Notes under the pieces: generated by a model
Database searches by the model: none
What the model saw: the letters and a program-made list of their open reading frames with translations, nothing else
What the model was told of the DNA's origin: nothing
In this document: positions 1 to 7,732 of the stretch, in pieces
Numbering within the stretch: the first letter of the stretch is position 1
How the letters are laid out: the number at the start of each line of letters is the position of its first letter
Program-made: the position numbers and the translations under genes
DNA from: Acidimicrobiaceae bacterium
GTDB taxonomy: Bacteria > Actinomycetota > Acidimicrobiia > Acidimicrobiales > Microtrichaceae
DNA length: 9,998 nt
Reading direction: 5' to 3'
Assembly (NCBI GenBank): GCA_003514205.1
Contig: DORQ01000207.1
Coordinates: 1 to 9,998 of the forward strand

Positions 1-82
1 GCCCCCGCGGCGTCCTTCGGAGAGTAGGGCTACTTCAGGGCGGTTCGACCCGCAGGTTGGCCAGGCCGTGGGCAGACCGCGG

Positions 83-128
83 CCCGGCCCTCGGCTAGGC
101 CTCCGCCCGGCCCTCTGCTAGGCCTCCG
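83..128. repeat. 23-bp tandem direct repeat across the arsC stop codon
   Basis: Two adjacent copies of a 23-bp GC-rich unit lie at 83-105 and 106-128. They are identical except for one base (G at 93, T at 116). The second copy carries the last arsC codons and the TAG stop at 118-120; the first copy lies just downstream of the gene on the minus strand. The protein is therefore unaffected. Each unit contains the palindrome AGGCCT and a GGCC-rich half, so the transcript could fold, but no T-tract follows and I do not call a terminator. Bases 1-82 beyond it show no supportable gene, RNA or promoter. Confidence 0.85.
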
Positions 129-477
129 CAAGGAACTCCCGGGCACGATCCTTGGGTCGGCCGATGATGGCCCGGTTCCCGCGTTGCAACACCGGTCGCT
201 GCATCAAACGAGGATGCGCTGCCAACACTGTTGCCACCTGCTCAGCGGTCTGAATATCTGACTCTGTCAAGCCTTGCTCGACGAAATAGCCATCCCGGCG
301 AACGAGGTCTTGAGGCTGGTCTTCAAGAATGGCCAGCAGATCCCGCAACTCTGATTTGGTCAGCGGCTTTTTGAGGTAGTGACGAACCTCTGTCGGCGCT
401 TCAAGATCAGCGGCGGCCTCGATAGCTGCTCGTGAGGTGCTGCAATTGGCATTGTGGAGAATCGAGGTTGGTTCCAT
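118..477 (-). CDS. arsC: ArsC-family thiol reductase (arsenate reductase-like)
   Basis: This 119-residue protein has the thioredoxin-like ArsC fold. Family members reduce arsenate to arsenite with glutaredoxin or a similar thiol donor in the cytoplasm. The N-terminal motif HNANCSTSR (residues 8-16) matches the ArsC catalytic loop. Cys12, Arg60, Arg94 (in MQRPV) and Arg107 (in GRPKD) fall at the same numbers as the catalytic cysteine and arginine triad of plasmid R773 ArsC. That agreement also supports the ATG at 477, although no good Shine-Dalgarno precedes it. At 119 residues it is shorter than R773 ArsC (141) and closer to YfgD-type members, lacking the C-terminal tail. It starts 36 bp after the last glycosyltransferase gene and has no ars regulator or efflux pump beside it, so arsenate as its physiological substrate is unproven. 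Family assignment is firm; substrate is not. Confidence 0.88.
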   Translation of the reverse strand: MEPTSILHNANCSTSRAAIEAAADLEAPTEVRHYLKKPLTKSELRDLLAILEDQPQDLVRRDGYFVEQGLTESDIQTAEQVATVLAAHPRLMQRPVLQRGNRAIIGRPKDRAREFLAEA

Positions 478-513
478 CCACTGAGTGTTTCAGTAAGCGC
501 TGCCCGTTGGCAA

Positions 514-1650
514 TCAGCTCCGACGGCGCTCAACCACCTGCACGAGGAACTCTCGATACTGCCGACCGATCGATTCCCAGGAGAACCGCTCAACGCAACG
601 CTCTACTGCGCCGCTGGGCAGCGACCAACTGCCGTCAATGACGCGCTGAAGTGCCGAAGCGATCGAGGAGATCTCGCCTGTGTCGATGAGGAGCGCATCC
701 TCACCGAAAATCCACCGAGTGTGTGCGAGGTCAGGTCCGACCAGCGGAACCCCGCTCGCGAGCGATTCAATGTACACATTTCCGAATGACTCATCGAGGG
801 CCAAGTGAAGCACCACGTTGGCGCTCCGGTACAGACTCGGCATCTCATCGAGGGGAATGGTCAGGCGGTGGTAGCGCTCACCCAAGAGCGCCGATCCCAG
901 CGCATCCACCTCTGTTCGATCAGGTCCGTCGCCAGCCACGACGAGTGTCACACCCTCAAGCGAGGCAACCGCACGAATCCCCTCCGCCACCCGTTTGTTC
1001 GCCGCGATGGCCGAGACCATCAACACGACTGGAACAGTCGGGTCGAGCCCAAGACGTTTGCGAAGGGTGTTGCTGTGAGCGAACCGTTCCGGGTCCACAC
1101 CATTGGGGATCAGGGTCGCGTTCCAGTGTTCTGCGTTGCGTTCGAAGTATTCAGGATTGGTGCACACCAGACCGTCGCAGGAGAACAGCCGAAACTCCCG
1201 ATCGTTTGAGAATGCAGGCCAGTCTCCGTTCTCGGTGACGAACACATGGGCGGGGCGAGCGGTGCGAGGGCGAAGTCGCGAAGCGGATCGCAACGCCCAA
1301 CTGGTCCACGGGTATGCGCAGGTCATGGTTGCATCGAAGGACCCAGGTTGGAACGCTTTCAGTAGCTTTGCGCTGAAAAGCAGGTCCTCCCAAGCCATGG
1401 CGTCAGGAACAAGAGCCCTCGGTGTCGGCAGATGCTCGAGGTCCACTCTCGATCGTGTGGGCAGTGACACGTATCGGGGCTGGTTCGATGCTTCGGCCTT
1501 GGTTCCAGGTCGTGGTCCGCCACCGAACAGCGTGACGTCCACTCCTTGATTCTGCAACTCACTTGCAATTGCAAGCAGTGCGTTCTCGGCCCCGCGATGA
1601 ACCCGGTGAAATCCTGAGAGCGCGATCGCCACGCGCAACTGTGAGGTCAT
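514..1650 (-). CDS. Glycosyltransferase, GT4 (group 1) type
   Basis: This 378-residue cytoplasmic or membrane-associated GT-B enzyme is predicted to move a sugar from a nucleotide donor to a lipid-linked acceptor. The N-terminal domain opens with a beta strand (residues 5-11) and an acceptor-side loop HRGAEN (18-23). The linker IPNGVDPERF (181-190) is typical of the family. The C-terminal donor domain shows NKR (218-220), AGDGP (239-243) and the E-x7-E motif DESFGNVYIESLASG, with Glu287 and Glu295. Length is normal for GT4. The ATG overlaps the previous gene's TGA as ATGA, and a GAGG sequence at 1658-1661 lies 7 bases upstream, so the start is well supported and translation is probably coupled. 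It is the last recognisable polysaccharide gene in the cluster. Donor, acceptor and linkage cannot be read from the sequence. Confidence 0.9.
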   Translation of the reverse strand: MTSQLRVAIALSGFHRVHRGAENALLAIASELQNQGVDVTLFGGGPRPGTKAEASNQPRYVSLPTRSRVDLEHLPTPRALVPDAMAWEDLLFSAKLLKAFQPGSFDATMTCAYPWTSWALRSASRLRPRTARPAHVFVTENGDWPAFSNDREFRLFSCDGLVCTNPEYFERNAEHWNATLIPNGVDPERFAHSNTLRKRLGLDPTVPVVLMVSAIAANKRVAEGIRAVASLEGVTLVVAGDGPDRTEVDALGSALLGERYHRLTIPLDEMPSLYRSANVVLHLALDESFGNVYIESLASGVPLVGPDLAHTRWIFGEDALLIDTGEISSIASALQRVIDGSWSLPSGAVERCVERFSWESIGRQYREFLVQVVERRRS

Positions 1651-2837
1651 GACAGCGCCTCGAGGTGCCCCCGAAGCGCGTTGCTGGCGACCTCGTCTGT
1701 GCAGTGTTCTAGACCAAAAGCGAGGGCCCCGGCATTGAGACGTTCCCGCAACGTTGCGTCAACCCACATTGCTTCGATCCGCTCCGCCAATTCGTCAACA
1801 TCGCACAGCGCTGACGTGAGGCAGTTCTGATTGTCGATGAGGTAGTCCTCGCCACCTCGTCGTTCCGTTGCAACCAACGCTCGACCGTGCCGAAACGCTT
1901 CGACCACCGTCACCCCTCCAGCGCACACCCCTTCGTCGCTCAATGGCAAGACATTGACGCGGGCGGCACGCACCAGGTCATGAATCTGCGACTTTGGGAT
2001 CTGATCAAGGATCGTGACATTGGGAGGGGGTTGCAGGCCGCGCAGAACGCGGGGCCCGGCGAGCACTTTCGCTGGGTACCCAAGTTTGGCGAGCGCAGCA
2101 AAGAAGGTCCCATAGTCTCGATACCCCGAGCCTGTGGAGAACACGAAGGGCTGCTCGCCCTCCTCTTCAACCGTGGAGATCCGGCCGCCATATTGCAGAT
2201 GTGCAAAGTGAAACCGTTCTGCCGGTAGGCCAAATCGAGTTGGGTAGACCCGACATTCCTCAGTTGTGTGAACTACAAATGAATTCACACGGCTGAGTGC
2301 CCGCGCAGCGACGTTGTAGCGCCATTGCTCCGCGATCTCGGCGTTGAAGAACCACGCGAGGACTGGGACTGAGGATCGCCGCAGGCGCTTCTCGAGTCCT
2401 GCGGTTACAGCCAGTTGCGGGAATACGGTGATGATCCCATCGATGTCCGGCCGGAATGCGCGATGCGAGTCCCGAAGGTAGGCCTTCCAGTCGCGCAGCC
2501 CTGATCTGTCTCGATTCCGATGATGCCAATTCTCCTCAGTCTTGAGCGACGGTAGGGCCGCAAAACGAAACTGAGTCTCATCTAGGTAGCTATGTAGCCA
2601 CCGATCTGATTCCGAGTTCAAGAACGGCGCGAGCAATGCCCAGGTTGTCGCCTGTGCCGACGGGTTCGCTGGTGAAACAACGCCCTTGATCGGAGAGCGG
2701 TTCCCTCGCTGCACATCCCCTGCAAGCGATCCCAGCGCACCTTCATACGAGGGCGCCGAGCCGAACACGGTCCGCGGGTGTTTCCGACGCTCAACGAATC
2801 CCGGATCTCCTGACTGCTCGGCCATCTCAGTGCCCAT
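1647..2837 (-). CDS. Divergent GT4-like glycosyltransferase
   Basis: This 396-residue protein looks like a GT-B glycosyltransferase in its C-terminal half. FVFSTGSGYRDY (231-242), a Rossmann-type stretch around 254-301, and EGVCAGGVTVVEAFRHGRALVAT (302-324) followed by GGEDYLI match the donor-binding region of group 1 enzymes. The usual E-x7-E spacing is not kept; Glu302 and Glu313 are farther apart. The fold seems to begin near residue 64, leaving a hydrophilic leader of about 60 residues with no recognised domain. The start is uncertain. The ATG at 2837 overlaps the preceding gene by 11 bp, and a second in-frame ATG at 2825 begins one base after that gene's stop; neither has a clear Shine-Dalgarno. 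It presumably adds one sugar of the repeat unit. The family call is good; the substrate is unknown. Confidence 0.8.
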   Translation of the reverse strand: MGTEMAEQSGDPGFVERRKHPRTVFGSAPSYEGALGSLAGDVQRGNRSPIKGVVSPANPSAQATTWALLAPFLNSESDRWLHSYLDETQFRFAALPSLKTEENWHHRNRDRSGLRDWKAYLRDSHRAFRPDIDGIITVFPQLAVTAGLEKRLRRSSVPVLAWFFNAEIAEQWRYNVAARALSRVNSFVVHTTEECRVYPTRFGLPAERFHFAHLQYGGRISTVEEEGEQPFVFSTGSGYRDYGTFFAALAKLGYPAKVLAGPRVLRGLQPPPNVTILDQIPKSQIHDLVRAARVNVLPLSDEGVCAGGVTVVEAFRHGRALVATERRGGEDYLIDNQNCLTSALCDVDELAERIEAMWVDATLRERLNAGALAFGLEHCTDEVASNALRGHLEALS

Positions 2838-4164
2838 GGCCTGAAGTCAACAACTGCCTGTCCGTGCGAGGCGCCCTGGATGCCTTGACGGTCGACCCAG
2901 TCGGACCGCGATGCTGAATCAGGAGCCGTTGCATCACGAGTCGGACCATCAACGTGATAGCCAGCCAGGACGAAGTGGTGCCGAGCTCGCCAATCGACAT
3001 CACCAGCAGCATCACAAGAACACAGATGCCCCACCGTCCAGCGTTGAGGTCGTAGTCCATCAGGCGCCGGGCATCGCGAAAAAGTGCAATGGCCATCAGG
3101 GCATAGATCGCAAGTCCTATCCTGCCGAAATTCAGGAGATACTCCAGATAGCCGCTGTGCGCGTGGAAGATCACGAACCCCAATGCCTCTCGGATCTCCC
3201 GAGTTGGAGTACGAGACTGATCGACCCACACCGAGCCAGGCGCCCAGCCAATCCATGGGTGCTTGTCTATCGCCAGCCACACTTGCTCCCAGATCTTGGT
3301 TCGCCCCGTGAGGGAGGGGTCCTTGCCAACCGCTCGGAACAGGAGATCTGAGTACTTCTCCCACAGGAGGAGGCCAATGAACGCCGCTGCGGACGTGGTT
3401 GCGAGGTAGACCAGCTTCGCTCGCGGTTCAACCCGGCGGAACCCACCAAGCCAATAGAACATTCCCGTCACCACGATCGCAAGCAAGAGAACCGTTGTTG
3501 ATTCGCACATGACTACCAGAATCGCCACCGGTGGAAACAAGGCGATTCGCAACCACTTGTTGCCGAAGATGCAGGTCGTGAAATAGCCGAACACCATGAA
3601 TGAGCCCATGATGTTCTTGTGAATGAACGGGCCGCGCCACCCAGACACCACTCCCCCAAACACCGGGTCGGGGTTCGAGAGCGTCGATGGATCGATGGCC
3701 AACGTCATGAAGGTGAACCCGACAATTGCTATGAAGCAACCAAGGCCCACCTGGCGTAACCGTTCCAACGGGACTACTGACATCACCGCCACGGCCACGA
3801 TCAACAAGACCAGATCGACCTTCATCACCCCGATCCAAGCGCCCTTGTTGTTGGTATAGAACCACGTCAGGGACCAATCCAGGATCAGCAGCAACACCGT
3901 GATGGAAATCGGCACCATTCTCCACGTTTCCCGAGGAGCAGCAAGGAACAGGAGCAGCACCAGTATTCCCAGCGCAATGTTTGTTGCTGTTGGTGGCACT
4001 GCGGAGATCAGACCAAAGCTGTGCCACAGCCACACCGACGCTGCCGTCAGGCTGAGCAGTGCGAACACCGAATTCCGATCGAGGCGCAATCTGGACCAGG
4101 AGGAAGGGCGCGTCACAGCGTCAGGGGCCGCCACTGTTGCCACTCCAGAGCCAGTTGTTCCCAT
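2827..4164 (-). CDS. O-antigen ligase/polymerase-type membrane protein (Wzy-like)
   Basis: This 445-residue polytopic inner-membrane protein has about 12 hydrophobic segments, for example 32-53, 61-77, 83-103, 116-133, 139-157, 204-220, 223-241, 250-268, 378-394 and 399-416. A longer hydrophilic loop at about 269-340 should face outward. Family hallmarks are GPFIHKNIMGSFM (178-190), SLTGRTKIWEQV (284-295) with HPWIGWAPGSVW just after, and FHAHSGYLEYLLNFGRIGL (333-351). These fit the Wzy_C/O-antigen ligase superfamily, which joins lipid-linked glycans at the outer face of the membrane. The flippase in the same operon favours a Wzy polymerase, but ligase and polymerase are not separable by sequence alone. 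The ATG at 4164 has GAGG at 4173-4176, overlapping the stop of the preceding gene and 8 bases from the start. The C-terminal 30 residues are polar and probably cytoplasmic. Confidence 0.87.
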   Translation of the reverse strand: MGTTGSGVATVAAPDAVTRPSSWSRLRLDRNSVFALLSLTAASVWLWHSFGLISAVPPTATNIALGILVLLLFLAAPRETWRMVPISITVLLLILDWSLTWFYTNNKGAWIGVMKVDLVLLIVAVAVMSVVPLERLRQVGLGCFIAIVGFTFMTLAIDPSTLSNPDPVFGGVVSGWRGPFIHKNIMGSFMVFGYFTTCIFGNKWLRIALFPPVAILVVMCESTTVLLLAIVVTGMFYWLGGFRRVEPRAKLVYLATTSAAAFIGLLLWEKYSDLLFRAVGKDPSLTGRTKIWEQVWLAIDKHPWIGWAPGSVWVDQSRTPTREIREALGFVIFHAHSGYLEYLLNFGRIGLAIYALMAIALFRDARRLMDYDLNAGRWGICVLVMLLVMSIGELGTTSSWLAITLMVRLVMQRLLIQHRGPTGSTVKASRAPRTDRQLLTSGHGH

Positions 4165-4172
4165 TCCGCAAT

Positions 4173-4176
4173 CCTC
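4173..4176 (-). promoter_or_regulatory. Shine-Dalgarno for the Wzy-like gene, overlapping the upstream stop
   Basis: GAGG on the minus strand lies 8 bases before the ATG at 4164 and shares bases with the TGA stop at 4175-4177 of the GT2-type gene. It supports the chosen start and suggests that terminating ribosomes re-initiate here. Confidence 0.65.
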
Positions 4177-5152
4177 AGTGGTGCCGCCAGCGCACGCCTA
4201 GTGGGCCGCAGAGCAACCCGAGAGAGCGTGCAACGCACGCGACGGAGTACCTCCATTGTGGTGGCAAACCTGTCAATCCCCTCGAAATAGGTCGAAGCAG
4301 GGCCGCTCCAAGGCGACGTCCGCCCCGAAGCACCAGCCGAGTCGCCGTTGCATCCTGCAGTACTCGGTTGGTGATGTATTCGGAGTTTCCCAGCCAGAAC
4401 CTGGACTTCACCTGGGAGCGGAAGGTGCACCTGTCCGAGGGCTCGTTGCCGTACACCTTTGCGTTGAGCGCAAAGCGGATGTGAGCACCAGAACGCTGAA
4501 GCGTGCGATAGAAGACCATATCCTCGCCCCCAAGAACACCGAGGTCCTCACGGAACCGGACACGGGGCTCTCTCTCCCACAGTGACGCTCGATAGAAGGA
4601 GTTGTTGGTAGCCGCTTCCAGTTTCTCGGCGCCGTCGTTGTCAGTGAATTGGGCATCCGCAAAGAACGGTTGATCAGTCACCCAACGCGGAGCGTCGGTC
4701 GGGGCACGAAGCACCAACGGGCCGGTGACAACATCGCAGTCAAACTGCTGCTGAATCTTCAAGTACTCCTTCAGCCACTCTTTTGGGGCCTCACAATCGT
4801 CGTCTGTCAGCGCAATCCAATCCGCCACTGGAGCGGCAGTGCTCAGCGCGAGATTCCGGGCTATCGAGATATTTCCCTTGCCGGAACGTCGATAGGTAAC
4901 GCCGTCCTCGAATCTTGAATCAAAGTCCTCAGCAACTTCCTTCGCGTCACCATCGGGGTTGTCATCGACCACCACGACGCCAACGCTTGCCTCGCCTGAC
5001 ACCGCCTCAGCACATGCAATCAAGGAGGTCAGCAGCGTCGCAAGCGGCTCGTTTCGTCGATAGGTACATACTGCGACGATGATTCTGAGTCGATGTGGAC
5101 TTGGAACTGAAGGTCGCAAGATCCCGCTCGCAGATTTCTCGGTTGACGTCAT
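4175..5152 (-). CDS. Glycosyltransferase, GT2 type
   Basis: This 325-residue GT-A enzyme is predicted to add a sugar to a lipid-linked intermediate on the cytoplasmic face of the membrane. The fold starts at IIVAVCTYRRNE (24-35). VVVVDDNPDGDA (59-70) is the nucleotide-binding strand, KGNISIARNLAL (92-103) is the usual helix, and ALTDDDCEAP (114-123) holds the DXD metal-binding motif. TNNSFYR (182-188) and GGEDMVFYRTL (208-218) correspond to the acceptor-side motif carrying the probable catalytic acidic pair. The basic and hydrophobic tail after about residue 265 may help membrane contact. The ATG overlaps the flippase stop as ATGA, and GAGG at 5158-5161 lies 5 bases upstream, so the start is well supported. 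The stop falls 10 bp before the Wzy-like gene. The sugar specificity is not deducible. Confidence 0.9.
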   Translation of the reverse strand: MTSTEKSASGILRPSVPSPHRLRIIVAVCTYRRNEPLATLLTSLIACAEAVSGEASVGVVVVDDNPDGDAKEVAEDFDSRFEDGVTYRRSGKGNISIARNLALSTAAPVADWIALTDDDCEAPKEWLKEYLKIQQQFDCDVVTGPLVLRAPTDAPRWVTDQPFFADAQFTDNDGAEKLEAATNNSFYRASLWEREPRVRFREDLGVLGGEDMVFYRTLQRSGAHIRFALNAKVYGNEPSDRCTFRSQVKSRFWLGNSEYITNRVLQDATATRLVLRGGRRLGAALLRPISRGLTGLPPQWRYSVACVARSLGLLCGPLGVRWRHH

Positions 5153-6483
5153 GATTGCCTCGTTGCGGTAGTTCCTCGCACCAGCACGTCGCCGCCGCGG
5201 CGAGTCTCATTTCGCGCTGGAAACAGCAGCGCCGCCCAGGCCGCGGCGGCCAACACGATCTCGCTGATGATGGTCGCAGTCACTGCGCCCCTCCAGGAAT
5301 GCTCTGGAACGAGCAGGATGTACAGCAGCACGCTCGTCGCCGCAGCGATGAGATTCGCCGCCACTCTCGATCGAGTCCGTCGTGCCGAGATCAGTGCGTT
5401 CAGCGCGAATGCACTGGCCGCTCTGAGCATCACCAGTGGTGCCAGCCACGGGATCATGTCTGCTGCTCCGGCGAACTCACTGCCGAAGAGCGGCCTAATC
5501 AGCGGCCGAATCGCCAAGGCGATCAGGATGAAGACGAGGCCGTACGCCACCCCTGCCCCAGACAACCGCGCCGCTTTGCGAATGGCCGCTGAGCGGTTCG
5601 GCATACGCAGGAAATCGAGATGTGTGGAATCCACCAGAGCGTGTACTGGCAAGAGTCCCATTTGAACCAGCTTGTAGGCCACGCCGTAGAGGCCAGCAAC
5701 GGAATGATGCCCGTAGTGGTTCAACGCTACATAGTCGCCGTCATTCTGAATGTTCGAGGCCGAGGTCGACAGCGCGTACCGCGAGACCGTTGCCACCTGT
5801 CCTTTCGAGAACTTCCTGAATCGAACCCATCCATCAAGGATCGGCCGAAGCCTCAAGAAGTTCCAAACAACGAGGGAACCAAGCACCACTGTCTGCATGA
5901 TGCCAACGTTCGACAAGGTCACTGATCCAGTGCCCCAGAGCAGTGCGACGCCCGAGATTCGGAGAAGGTAGGTCACCATTCGCGACTGCGTCGCCGCAAT
6001 GAAGCCTCGAGTCGCCTGAATGACGGCTATCAGCGTGGTCAACAGCGCGTTGATGAGTAGGTCGCTGACAATGAGCAGACTCAGCGCAACGAGATTCACA
6101 CGCGTGAGCAAACTCAGGCCAAGGGCCATTGCGACACATGACAACCCGACTCCAGACACTGCCGCCAGGGAGAGATACGTCCCGGCCATCCGCTGGACTT
6201 CTTCATTGTCACGGACGATCGACTCATACACCGCCGACGAAATCCCTGCCGCCGTGAACGCTGAGAAGGGGGCAACCACCCCGCCAACCGCAGCAAGAAA
6301 CCCATACGAACTCGGACCCAAGGCTCTACCAAGGAGGAGAAACCCCGCTACTGATGAGACCAGTTGAAGGAACTGGTTACTGAGCGACCATCGGGCTTCT
6401 AGGTCCAGCTTGCCGGCCACGCGCGCGACAGATCGCTTCGGAGCTGACGGGCCTGAGGCTGAAGGGCTAGCGACGGGCGACAT
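5149..6483 (-). CDS. Polysaccharide flippase (Wzx/oligosaccharide flippase family)
   Basis: This 444-residue inner-membrane protein of the MOP/polysaccharide-transporter superfamily is predicted to flip undecaprenyl-linked repeat units across the membrane. After a polar N-terminal tail of about 25 residues come WSLSNQFLQLVSSVAGF (32-48) and the family signature GRALGPSSYGFLA (52-64). Roughly 12 hydrophobic segments follow, including 69-90, 102-126, 130-152, 170-186, 193-211, 310-325, 345-365, 376-392 and 398-421. SNIQNDGDYVAL (243-254) fits the conserved polar segment in the middle of Wzx proteins. Length is typical. The ATG lies inside the last codons of the preceding gene (17-bp overlap), and a strong GGAGG 6 bases upstream supports it. 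Together with the Wzy-like gene it defines the cluster as Wzx/Wzy-dependent. MurJ is less likely given the context and signature. Confidence 0.9.
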   Translation of the reverse strand: MSPVASPSASGPSAPKRSVARVAGKLDLEARWSLSNQFLQLVSSVAGFLLLGRALGPSSYGFLAAVGGVVAPFSAFTAAGISSAVYESIVRDNEEVQRMAGTYLSLAAVSGVGLSCVAMALGLSLLTRVNLVALSLLIVSDLLINALLTTLIAVIQATRGFIAATQSRMVTYLLRISGVALLWGTGSVTLSNVGIMQTVVLGSLVVWNFLRLRPILDGWVRFRKFSKGQVATVSRYALSTSASNIQNDGDYVALNHYGHHSVAGLYGVAYKLVQMGLLPVHALVDSTHLDFLRMPNRSAAIRKAARLSGAGVAYGLVFILIALAIRPLIRPLFGSEFAGAADMIPWLAPLVMLRAASAFALNALISARRTRSRVAANLIAAATSVLLYILLVPEHSWRGAVTATIISEIVLAAAAWAALLFPARNETRRGGDVLVRGTTATRQS

Positions 6484-7732
6484 CTTCGTCCTCCAGCAAC
6501 GCGCCGAAGCATGCTGCTAGCTCGTCCAGCAAGGGACCCGCCCCATGGAACTCCTTCACCCGAACCACTGCGGCTTCAACCATCTCCTCGCGAGCTGCAC
6601 AGCTCTCGTGTGAAGGGTCGCATATTCTGATCAAGGCCGCCACCAAGGATTCCACATCCCGGGGGGCGACAAGGATCCCGGTGTGATCATGAACAACGAG
6701 TTCGGGAACACCTCCCACCGCCGTGGCAACCACCGGCACTCGCAAGGCCATCGCCTCCATGATCGAGATGGGCAACCCTTCATCGAACGACGGATGAACA
6801 TACGCCGTCGAACTCAACAGCGCGTCGATGACTCCAGCTGAGTCTCGCTCACCAAGAATCGAGACCTGGGCCCCGAGGTCAAGTTCCCTGATGAGCGATT
6901 CGAGCGAACTGCGCTCAGGACCCTCGCCGATGATCGAAGCAGTGATCACCGTTCCAGCGTCTCGGGCAGCACCGATCGACTTGATGAGAACACCAAATCC
7001 CTTCGCCTCCACAAGCCGACCAATCGCAACGACATGATTCGGCTTCCTGACTGGCAGCGTTGCGACTTGCTCGCTAGCAGCTGCCAAGAACTCCTTAGGC
7101 AATCCGCAGCGCTGAATTCTGACGGTAGCGCTGTGGTCCGGACTCCATCTCAGGATCGCGCCCCTGGTGTATTCGCATACTGCGAACACCATGTCTGCGC
7201 TGGACAGCTTCTCGGGGATGCACGACTCATGTCGATCGAGCACCTCACTCGGGCCATGAACCGTGAACGACCAACTTCGAGCTCCCACTCCCGTCCTTCG
7301 CCCGAGTTCTGCTGCAAGCCACGCGATCGTGGATGGAGTCTGGCCGAAATGCGCGTGAAGGTGCTTTGATCCTGAGCGCACCGTTTCGGCCCACACCACC
7401 ACGGCTTCAGCGAAGTGGATCCTCCGCAGCATGGCCGCTCGCCGTTCCGGAGCTGCCGACCGATGTGCCATGGTCGACACAGCACGCGCCGCACGAGGGT
7501 GGGCGGCGATGAGCGCAACCGCATACGCGATATCTCGCGGATCAATATTCTTGAGATACAGCGTCGAGTTCTGCTCCTGGCGATCCCATGCAGTACGAAT
7601 CTGCGAAGCGTCCGGGGAGTTCATTGCGATCGTATCGACGGTGAATCCCCGAGCCCTCAACCCAAGGATCTCCGCAGTGATGAAGGTCTGAGCGGTTCGT
7701 GGATGGTGTGTCATCACGTAGGTGATCTTCAT
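6467..7732 (-). CDS. Glycosyltransferase, GT4 type (WcaL-like)
   Basis: This 421-residue GT-B glycosyltransferase has an N-terminal THHPRTAQTFITAEILGLRARG stretch (8-29). It resembles the SETFI-type opening of colanic-acid WcaL-like enzymes. KHLHAHFGQTPSTIAWLA (123-140) and FTVHGPSEV (156-164) are also usual in that subgroup. The donor domain has AIGRLVEAKGF (236-246), IIGEGPERSSL (267-277) and the E-x7-E motif in FDEGLPISIMEAMAL with Glu318 and Glu326, then VPVVATAVGGVPELV. The ATG overlaps the stop of the propeller gene as ATGA. GGAG at 7742-7745 is 9 bases upstream, a plausible ribosome-binding site. It probably adds a sugar to the lipid-linked repeat unit. WcaL resemblance comes from recognised motifs only, so the donor sugar stays open. 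Confidence 0.9.
   Translation of the reverse strand: MKITYVMTHHPRTAQTFITAEILGLRARGFTVDTIAMNSPDASQIRTAWDRQEQNSTLYLKNIDPRDIAYAVALIAAHPRAARAVSTMAHRSAAPERRAAMLRRIHFAEAVVVWAETVRSGSKHLHAHFGQTPSTIAWLAAELGRRTGVGARSWSFTVHGPSEVLDRHESCIPEKLSSADMVFAVCEYTRGAILRWSPDHSATVRIQRCGLPKEFLAAASEQVATLPVRKPNHVVAIGRLVEAKGFGVLIKSIGAARDAGTVITASIIGEGPERSSLESLIRELDLGAQVSILGERDSAGVIDALLSSTAYVHPSFDEGLPISIMEAMALRVPVVATAVGGVPELVVHDHTGILVAPRDVESLVAALIRICDPSHESCAAREEMVEAAVVRVKEFHGAGPLLDELAACFGALLEDEDVARR
6490..6494 (-). promoter_or_regulatory. Shine-Dalgarno for the flippase gene, inside the upstream gene
   Basis: GGAGG on the minus strand lies 6 bases before the ATG at 6483 and inside the 3' end of the preceding glycosyltransferase gene. 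It is among the clearest ribosome-binding sites in the window and fixes the flippase start despite the 17-bp overlap. Confidence 0.75.

Noticed and set aside
23..34. Inverted repeat AGTAG-GG-CTACT as a possible terminator
   Set aside because: The two-base loop is too small for a stable hairpin and no T-tract follows on either strand.
31..63. tRNA-like T-loop sequence (GGTTCGACC) near the left edge
   Set aside because: No matching acceptor stem, anticodon arm or D arm can be assembled around it, and the arms flanking the loop pair for only about 4 bases.
2..121. Open plus-strand frame that could be the tail of a gene from the left
   Set aside because: The stretch is very GC-rich, so stops are rare by chance. 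The translation is rich in Arg, Pro and Gly with no recognisable motif, and it runs into the tandem repeat.
478..513. Possible promoter or terminator between the last glycosyltransferase and arsC
   Set aside because: A TTGCCA resembles a -35 box but no -10 element sits at a proper distance. The small hairpin there has a bulged stem of few pairs and no T-tract.
454..1549. Plus-strand open frames of 110-171 codons
   Set aside because: They lie opposite a clear glycosyltransferase gene, lack ribosome-binding sites and show no domain motifs. They are a by-product of GC-rich codon use.
2618..4033. Long minus-strand frames (up to 248 codons) in other phases over the Wzy-like gene
   Set aside because: They overlap a gene with clear membrane segments and family motifs, and their own translations lack any recognisable domain.
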